From Pseudomonas flavescens (GTDB lineage: Bacteria; Pseudomonadota; Gammaproteobacteria; Pseudomonadales; Pseudomonadaceae), in assembly GCF_013408425.1 (NCBI RefSeq), contig NZ_JACBYV010000001.1:372001-436000 (forward strand): a stretch of DNA of 64,000 nucleotides. Direction: 5' to 3'. The position numbers and the translations under genes are program-made. The notes below the pieces were generated by a model. That model had not been told where the DNA came from. It was given only the letters and a program-made list of their open reading frames with translations, and did not search any database. Shown in pieces: positions 58,973 to 64,000 of the stretch. Numbering within the stretch: the stretch's first letter is position 1; each line of letters begins with the position of its first letter.

Positions 58973-60034
58973 CTACCCCGGCGTTCGCGGAGCTTGTGCA
59001 ACGGACGTGATGATGCTGGCCAACAGACGATGAAGGTCACTGCGGTGGCCGCTGTGGGCTGCTGAGGCATGCTCGTCCGAGGTCATCGCGACGGTCAAGC
59101 CAAGTCGCGGCACGAGGTAGAGCATCTGTCCGCCGTAGCCCCAGCCGTAGCGGATGTCTTCGCCTGCGATACGGGTCAGGAACCAGGCATAGCCATGCCC
59201 GTCGCCAGTCCAGGGCGACTGCGTGCGCTGCTGCCAGGAGGCATCGATCCATGTCTGCGAGACCAGGCGCTGGCCAGACGCCGTAACGCCGCCGCGACGG
59301 TAGAGTTCGCCAAAGGCGAGCAGGGAGCGCGGGCTCATGGCCATCTCGTTGCCGCCCATGTAGATGCCCTGCGGATCGCGGGTCCAACTGGCGATCTGGA
59401 AGTCGTCCAGAGGCCCGAGCCAATCACGGGCCAATCGTAGCGTCGAGCGCCCGCTCTGGCGGGTCAGTATGGCGGAGAGCAGGTGCGTGGAGCCTGTCGA
59501 GTAGATCATCCGGCCGCCGGGTTCGTCCTCGAAGGGGCGCGCAAGGGCCGCTCTTACCCAGTTGCGGCTGCCGACCCAGGCGCCGTAGTTCCGGCCGGAT
59601 GTGGAGCCCAGCCCGGCCTGCATCGAGAGGAGGTTGCCAACCGTCAGCCGCTGCAGGCGTGGATCGGGATCGGCCGGCAACTCCGCCGTCAGCAGCGATG
59701 CCACTCGCTGGTCGGTGCCCGCGAGAACGCCCTTGTCGATGGCGATGCCGACCAGCGCCGATATCACCAGCTTGGACGCCGACTTTATATTGGTGGCGGC
59801 GGTGGTACGGTGCCCCCGATAGCCGCGCTCGGCGATGATCTGCCCGTCGCGGGCAACCATCACCGTCTCCAGCGGCACCAGCGCGGCAGCTTGATCGAGA
59901 ATGCCGTCCAGCGTGGTGGTTTGCGGTGCGGCCGCGGCATGCACGGGTGTGCCCAGTATCAGGACGAAGGCGAGGGCACCGTACGTCAACACAGCACGTG
60001 CGCGGCTCGATGGGGAGGTGGTGGATACGATCAT
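58973..60034 (-). CDS. Exported class C beta-lactamase-like serine hydrolase
   Basis: A 353-residue protein with a signal peptide or anchor (about 15-35, VHAAAAP). It belongs to the serine beta-lactamase/DD-peptidase/esterase fold: SASK (SxxK, Ser about 86), YST (in place of YxN, about 179) and GYGG (in place of KTG, about 303). Such relatives (EstB-like) are often esterases, so antibiotic resistance should not be assumed. It is a lone gene between decayed sequence and a MITE that sits in its upstream region. Confidence 0.85.
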   Translation of the reverse strand: MIVSTTSPSSRARAVLTYGALAFVLILGTPVHAAAAPQTTTLDGILDQAAALVPLETVMVARDGQIIAERGYRGHRTTAATNIKSASKLVISALVGIAIDKGVLAGTDQRVASLLTAELPADPDPRLQRLTVGNLLSMQAGLGSTSGRNYGAWVGSRNWVRAALARPFEDEPGGRMIYSTGSTHLLSAILTRQSGRSTLRLARDWLGPLDDFQIASWTRDPQGIYMGGNEMAMSPRSLLAFGELYRRGGVTASGQRLVSQTWIDASWQQRTQSPWTGDGHGYAWFLTRIAGEDIRYGWGYGGQMLYLVPRLGLTVAMTSDEHASAAHSGHRSDLHRLLASIITSVAQAPRTPG

Positions 60035-60058
60035 GGCTGGGCTGGCTCCGAGGCTTGC

Positions 60059-60250
60059 CAGGCTGTGTGAAAACTACTGCGCTCGGTTATGCGGCGTTAA
60101 AAGCCAGCTCAAAATGCTCATTTACACCTCTTGAGCTGCGCTTTTGACTCGCTACGTTCGCCCCGCGGGCCAACTGCGCTGCGTTTCGCCGGTTTGCGGG
60201 GGCGCCCAGCCCTTGCCTAACCTTCGCTCGCTACGTTTTCACACAGCCTG
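60059..60250. mobile_element. 192-bp MITE with 16-bp terminal repeats and TTGC duplication
   Basis: The ends are CAGGCTGTGTGAAAAC at 60059-60074 and its exact complement GTTTTCACACAGCCTG at 60235-60250. Directly outside both lies TTGC (60055-60058 and 60251-60254), a 4-bp target-site duplication. There is no transposase gene inside, so it is a non-autonomous element moved by an enzyme encoded elsewhere. It inserted 25 bases upstream of the serine hydrolase ATG and may carry or break its promoter. Confidence 0.8.
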
Positions 60251-60254
60251 TTGC

Positions 60255-60532
60255 GGGCCCTCTTTCAAGCACCGCCGCTGAATGTTGCATAGGTTCTACC
60301 ATCGTCGTGACCTGTCCGGCCAGCTCGGAATCCGACGTTGCCTACCTACTCGTGGGGGGCATCGTTGCAGAGGCGCCGCAAGCGCGATCATCAAACCACG
60401 CCAACGGCCAGGCACCGCTCCGTCAGCGGTGCCATGGGTTTGGTTTTTTCTCCGCCAACGGTGTGCGTCGAAACGTGACGAAATCGTCCCAAACGGTTTC
60501 AAGATCCCTGTTGCCCCGCCATACCCGAAAAC
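60255..60532. other. Gene-free region with a tRNA 3'-end-like sequence
   Basis: No supported gene. At about 60497-60524, TTTCAAGATCCCTGTTGCC then CCGCCATAC resembles the 3' part of a tRNA, with partial similarity to the tRNA-Ser at 58.36 kb, but no matching 5' half lies at a proper distance, so it is not a functional tRNA. The rest shows nothing specific. Confidence 0.4.
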
Positions 60533-60573
60533 ACAAAACCCCAGATTTCAGAACAGAAATCTGGGGTTTGTGT
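60533..60573 (-). terminator. Intrinsic terminator after tctA
   Basis: Read on the minus strand, ACACAAACCCCAGATTTC, a short loop and GAAATCTGGGGTTTTGTG form a long stem followed by a T-containing tail, 47 bases beyond the tctA stop. Confidence 0.85.
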
Positions 60574-60619
60574 CTTTGGCAAAAGCGTTCAGGGCGAATG
60601 TCGGCACGAAGCCTGTACG

Positions 60620-62134
60620 TTAGCCCGCCGTAGTGGCTTGAACGCGACGCACGCGACGACGCCAGCCGCGCCACATCGGCAGGGCGAGCATTACCGCCAC
60701 CAGCACCCAGGTTCCGATGGAGATCGGGCTGGAAAACAGGATGCCCAGCTCACCGTTGGAGATCGACAACGCACGGCGCAGGTTCTGCTCCATCAGGCCG
60801 CCAAGGATGAACCCCAGCAGAACCGGGGACAGTGGGAAGTCCATCTTGCGCATGATGTAGCCGAGGATGCCGATGCCGACCATCAGGAACAGGTCGAAGG
60901 TGGTCGCATGCACCGCGTAGACGCCGATCCCGGTGATGATCGCGATCACCGGCGCCAGCGCCCAGGTGGGTACAGCCAGAATGCGGGTGAACAGGCCGAT
61001 CATGGGGATGTTCAGGACCAGCAGCATGACGTTGGCGATGAACAGCGACGCGATCAGGCCCCAGACGATGTCGGGTTGCTGCTCGAACAGCAGGGGGCCA
61101 GGCGTGATGTTGTATAGCGTGAGCGCACCCAGCATCACCGCTGTGGTCCCCGAACCGGGTACGCCGAGGGTCAGCATCGGTACCAGGCCGCCGCACGTGG
61201 AGGCCCCGATGGCGGTTTCCGGCGCTGCCAAGCCACGGATATCACCCTTGCCGAAGTTGCCGCTGGTCCCTGCAATGCGCTTTTCCGTCATGTAGGCCAC
61301 CGCGCTCGCCAGCGTGTTGCCGGCTCCCGGTAGCACGCCGATGATGAAGCCCGAGAGGCTGCACCGCAGGTTGACCATGGCCACCGAGGCCGCTTCCTTG
61401 AAATTGAACAGCATGCGGCCGGTCGTCTTGACCGCGACATGGCCGTGGTGGGTCTTTTCCAGCAGCAGAAGGATCTCGCTGATGGAGAACAGGCCCAGCA
61501 CCAGCACCACGAACTGGATCCCATCGGCCAGGTGCACGCTGTCACCCGTGAAACGATACACGCCGCTGTTGGCATCGATACCGACCGCCGAGAGGAACAG
61601 GCCGATCAGCGCTGCAACGAACGTCTTCACCGGCTTATCCCCGGCCATGCCTCCCAGGCAGACGATAGCGAAGACCATGAGCACGAAATATTCGGCGGGC
61701 CCGAAGGCCACAGCCCAGGCGGCGAGTAGTGGGGTGAACAGCACCATGCCGCAGGTCGCCAGCAGCGCGCCGATGAAGGAGCTCCAGGCCGACAGCGACA
61801 GGGCGATGCCTGCCTTGCCTTGGCGCGCCATCGGGTAGCCGTCCAGTGCGGTCATGACGGTGGATGCTTCACCGGGGATGTTCAGCAGGATCGAGCTGAT
61901 CCGGCCGCCATACTCGCAACCCAGGTACACCGCCGACAGCAGGATCAGCGCCGACTCCGGCGGCAGGCCGAGGGCGAAAGCGATGGGGATCAGCAAGGCC
62001 ACACCGTTGATCGGCCCCAGGCCCGGCAGCAGACCGACCACGGTCCCGATCAGGGTACCAATCAGGGCGGTGATCAGGTTGTAAGGAGTCAGGGCAATAC
62101 CGAAGCCGTGCCCCAGATAGCTCAAGGTTTCCAT
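60620..62134 (-). CDS. tctA: Tripartite tricarboxylate transporter large permease TctA
   Basis: Large membrane subunit, 504 residues with about twelve helices, of the citrate/tricarboxylate importer driven by ion gradient. GLLPGLGPINGVALLIPI (about 38-55) and GVLPGAGNTLASAVAY (about 263-278) are the two conserved PG-rich repeats. It is last in tctC-tctB-tctA and starts three bases after the tctB stop. A strong terminator follows. Confidence 0.95.
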   Translation of the reverse strand: METLSYLGHGFGIALTPYNLITALIGTLIGTVVGLLPGLGPINGVALLIPIAFALGLPPESALILLSAVYLGCEYGGRISSILLNIPGEASTVMTALDGYPMARQGKAGIALSLSAWSSFIGALLATCGMVLFTPLLAAWAVAFGPAEYFVLMVFAIVCLGGMAGDKPVKTFVAALIGLFLSAVGIDANSGVYRFTGDSVHLADGIQFVVLVLGLFSISEILLLLEKTHHGHVAVKTTGRMLFNFKEAASVAMVNLRCSLSGFIIGVLPGAGNTLASAVAYMTEKRIAGTSGNFGKGDIRGLAAPETAIGASTCGGLVPMLTLGVPGSGTTAVMLGALTLYNITPGPLLFEQQPDIVWGLIASLFIANVMLLVLNIPMIGLFTRILAVPTWALAPVIAIITGIGVYAVHATTFDLFLMVGIGILGYIMRKMDFPLSPVLLGFILGGLMEQNLRRALSISNGELGILFSSPISIGTWVLVAVMLALPMWRGWRRRVRRVQATTAG

Positions 62135-62137
62135 GGA

Positions 62138-62596
62138 TCAGTTCTCCAGCGCGGCCAGCAGGCCAAGGGGAAGGGGGACATCCATTACACGGTCGAACAG
62201 CCAGTACAGCAGTACGCTCATGGCTCCCGCCACCAGGGCGCTGGTCAGCCAGCGGCCGCCGTAAAGCCTGGCCATGGGCACGCCGATGAGTATTGAGCTG
62301 AGAATGAAGCCCAGGGGTTCGAAGGCGGCTGCGAACACCAGCAGCAGCGCGAAACAGGCGATCACCTTGGTCAGCGTCGCACTGTCCAGCTCCGGCTCGT
62401 CTTCCGAGCGCGTGACGGGCGTGGGGCGAATCGCCAGGTACAGCAGCGCCACACCCATCAGGCCGAGCACCAGCAGCGGAAAGGCTCGCGGCCCCACCGG
62501 CTCATAGGAGAACGGGGCTTGATAGGGCCAGGCCATGACGGCCAGAGCCATGCACACCACCAGCAGGGAAACCGCGAAAATGCGTTGCAGGATCAT
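62138..62596 (-). CDS. tctB: Tripartite tricarboxylate transporter small permease TctB
   Basis: Small membrane subunit of 152 residues with four predicted helices; poorly conserved family, recognised by size, hydrophobicity (EPVGPRAFPLLVLGLMGVALL) and position between tctC and tctA. The start at 62596 has GAGGA upstream. A frame extended to 62683 adds residues without hydrophobic helix and is rejected. Confidence 0.92.
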   Translation of the reverse strand: MILQRIFAVSLLVVCMALAVMAWPYQAPFSYEPVGPRAFPLLVLGLMGVALLYLAIRPTPVTRSEDEPELDSATLTKVIACFALLLVFAAAFEPLGFILSSILIGVPMARLYGGRWLTSALVAGAMSVLLYWLFDRVMDVPLPLGLLAALEN

Positions 62597-62714
62597 GGGG
62601 AGAATCCTCGTTATATAGCGCGCAGAGCGCCCCGTGGCGGTGTTGCCTGCCCAGGCAACGGCATCGCCGGTGATCACGGGCAAGCCCGTTGAACAAGGGG
62701 GCGTACGATCGCGC

Positions 62715-63695
62715 TTACTGGGTCAGGCCGAACTCGCGGGCCAGGTTCTTGTACTCGGCGACCTGCTTCTTGACGTATGCATCCAGCTCTTCGCCGGTCA
62801 TGGCAAAGGGATAGAGCTGGCGCTCGGTACGCAGCTTGGCGAAGTCCTCGGAGGCGAGTAGCGTGTCGAAGGCGTTCTTCCACCAGGCATAGGCCTCATC
62901 GCTAACCTTCGGCCCCAGGTAGTAGCCGCGGATTACCGGCCAGGTGACGTCGTAGCCCTGCTCCTTGGCGGTGGGAATGTCCGACACGATGGGACCTTCG
63001 AGACGCGTGTCGGCGAGCACGGCAAGAATGCGCATGTGGCCTGACTCGACATGAGGCACGGAGTCGGCAATGTCCGTGCTCGCCACCTGAATGTGCCCGC
63101 CGAGCAGGGCGGTCGCCAACTCGCCGCCACCTTCCATCGACACGTAGCGCATCTTCTTGGGATCGACGCCGCCGGCCTGGGCGATCAGCGCGGTCTGCAC
63201 CCAGTCCTGGCTGCCCACGGTGCCGCCAGCGCCAATGACCACACTCCCCGGGTTTGTTTTGAGTGCGTTGATGAGATCGCCGAGGTTCTTGTAGGGCGAG
63301 TCGGAACGAACCGCGATCGCCCCATAGCTGGTGCCGACAGCGGCCAGCCACCTGACCGCGTTTTCATCGAAACGGCCAAACTTGCCCTGGGCGAGGTTCA
63401 GCAGCGAGCCGCTGGAGAAGGCCGTGATCGTGCCCGCATCAGCGGGCCGCTGGGCGACCACCGCGTTGTACGCCACGGCGCCGATGCCGCCCGGCATGTA
63501 GGTTACCCGCATCGGCGAGGAGAGCAGCTTCTCCTGCACCAGCGCGCTCTGCGCCAGCTTGCAGGTCAGGTCGAAGCCGCCACCGGGGGCCGCCGGTGCG
63601 ATGCACTCGGGACGGCGTGGCTCCTCGGCCAAGGCATGTCCAGCCACCAGCGCGCAGCAGGCGGACAGGAGCAAACGACGAAACATGGGATTCAT
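62715..63695 (-). CDS. tctC: Tricarboxylate-binding periplasmic protein TctC
   Basis: Periplasmic receptor of the transporter, 326 residues with a signal peptide of about 23 residues (ALA/EEPRR). The segment PECIAPAAPGGGFDLTCKL near the mature N terminus is characteristic of citrate-type TctC proteins and contains two Cys. The ATG at 63695 follows AGAGGTG with proper spacing. In P. aeruginosa the porin gene opdH precedes tctC, but none is seen here. Confidence 0.94.
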   Translation of the reverse strand: MNPMFRRLLLSACCALVAGHALAEEPRRPECIAPAAPGGGFDLTCKLAQSALVQEKLLSSPMRVTYMPGGIGAVAYNAVVAQRPADAGTITAFSSGSLLNLAQGKFGRFDENAVRWLAAVGTSYGAIAVRSDSPYKNLGDLINALKTNPGSVVIGAGGTVGSQDWVQTALIAQAGGVDPKKMRYVSMEGGGELATALLGGHIQVASTDIADSVPHVESGHMRILAVLADTRLEGPIVSDIPTAKEQGYDVTWPVIRGYYLGPKVSDEAYAWWKNAFDTLLASEDFAKLRTERQLYPFAMTGEELDAYVKKQVAEYKNLAREFGLTQ

Positions 63696-64000
63696 GGAAC
63701 GCACCTCTGATTGTTTTTGTAATAGGAGCTAGCTACATCGCAAGCGCTGCGATGGGGGTATGCCGCGCAGCCGCGGTCAGGCAGCGGCCACGGTCAAACC
63801 GGGCGCAGGTGGCCGTGTAGGAATGGCATAGCGGGAAAAGGCAAGGGCACGAATGGCACATCGGTTGGTGACGAGCATGGGATGGCTCTCCACTGATTTT
63901 ATTGTTAGGCGGCCTTTTTTTAATAGCCGTCCGCCGATGGTTCACCGGTTGCAGCAGTAATACGCCAGAAACCTTTCGTAAAGCTTTCATGGCTGCATGC
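63696..64000. other. Region upstream of tctC, no gene recognised
   Basis: 305 bases to the window end. It probably holds the tctC promoter. An 85-codon frame on the minus strand (63733-63990) has no plausible composition or ribosome-binding site. Two imperfect copies of an AATGGCATAGCGG-like sequence lie near 63820-63865; they could be incidental. Confidence 0.4.

Noticed and set aside
58973..60034. Calling the serine hydrolase an antibiotic-resistance beta-lactamase
   Set aside because: The SxxK motif is present, but YST and GYGG replace the YxN and KTG of true AmpC enzymes, so an esterase or peptidase-like role is at least as likely.
60354..60522. A second tRNA gene ending in CCGCCA near 60.5 kb
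   Set aside because: A possible 5' acceptor (GGGGGCA) is about 168 bases away and no anticodon arm can be folded, so at most it is a tRNA fragment.
63733..63990. 85-codon frame at the right end
   Set aside because: Composition rich in His, Arg, Cys and Pro, no ribosome-binding site, and no family resemblance.

Overview
The window is chromosomal DNA of a high-GC gammaproteobacterium, almost certainly Pseudomonas in the broad sense. The P. mendocina/P. oleovorans lineage (now often called Ectopseudomonas) is my best guess. The reasons are the lepB-rnc-era-recO-pdxJ order, a glpFKRD cluster with metR nearby, a braC/liv cluster, an imuA-imuB-imuC operon and REP palindromes of Pseudomonas type. 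Most of it is core genome. No phage, integron, CRISPR array or intact insertion sequence was seen.

Layout. 1-4402: lepB (only its first codon missing), a DUF4845 gene, rnc, era, recO and pdxJ, in one direction. 4410-7432: a LysR regulator diverging from a small Arg-rich gene, then cmoA-cmoB for tRNA wobble modification. 7616-13796: a chagasin-type inhibitor lipoprotein, a small cupin, a LuxR regulator diverging from a nitrilase-family hydrolase plus APC permease, metR, and an exported alpha/beta hydrolase. 13720-18879: glpD, glpR, glpK, glpF with candidate GlpR operators. 19247-26373: ybaK, a periplasmic solute-binding protein, a PhzF protein, an ABC ATPase coupled to argF, a lone molybdopterin oxidoreductase, and grxD. 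27125-29289: trmO, a DUF1456 gene, a pseudouridine-synthase homologue with an altered active site, and a 28-residue membrane miniprotein. 29437-34322: livKHMGF for branched-chain amino acid uptake. 34618-36407: two small conserved genes and a hydroxypyruvate-isomerase-like gene. 36400-42048: opgG-opgH and an acyltransferase. 43916-46303: a second-type Lon protease. 46518-47270: an AraC regulator. 47461-51728: a tight four-gene operon (cupredoxin-like protein, c-di-GMP enzyme, DUF3034 protein, truncated haemoglobin lipoprotein). 51812-52267: elaA. 52894-58005: imuC, imuB, imuA behind an SOS box. 58298-58387: tRNA-Ser(CGA). 58480-60250: a scrapyard with a decayed toxin-antitoxin pair, a class C beta-lactamase-like hydrolase and a MITE with target duplication. 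60620-63695: tctCBA for tricarboxylate uptake.

The least ordinary material is the intergenic DNA. Two unrelated REP families have been amplified as tandem arrays at three gene 3' ends: four units of about 182 bp at 26.4-27.1 kb, about 12.6 units of 133 bp at 42.2-43.9 kb, and four units of about 136 bp at 52.3-52.9 kb. The first and third share the same palindromic core. The best candidate for a poorly described functional system is the 47.5-51.7 kb operon. It joins a predicted periplasmic copper-type protein, a membrane c-di-GMP enzyme with a periplasmic sensor, an envelope protein and an exported truncated globin. I read it as a possible periplasmic redox or gas sensing pathway feeding c-di-GMP turnover; that is inference.
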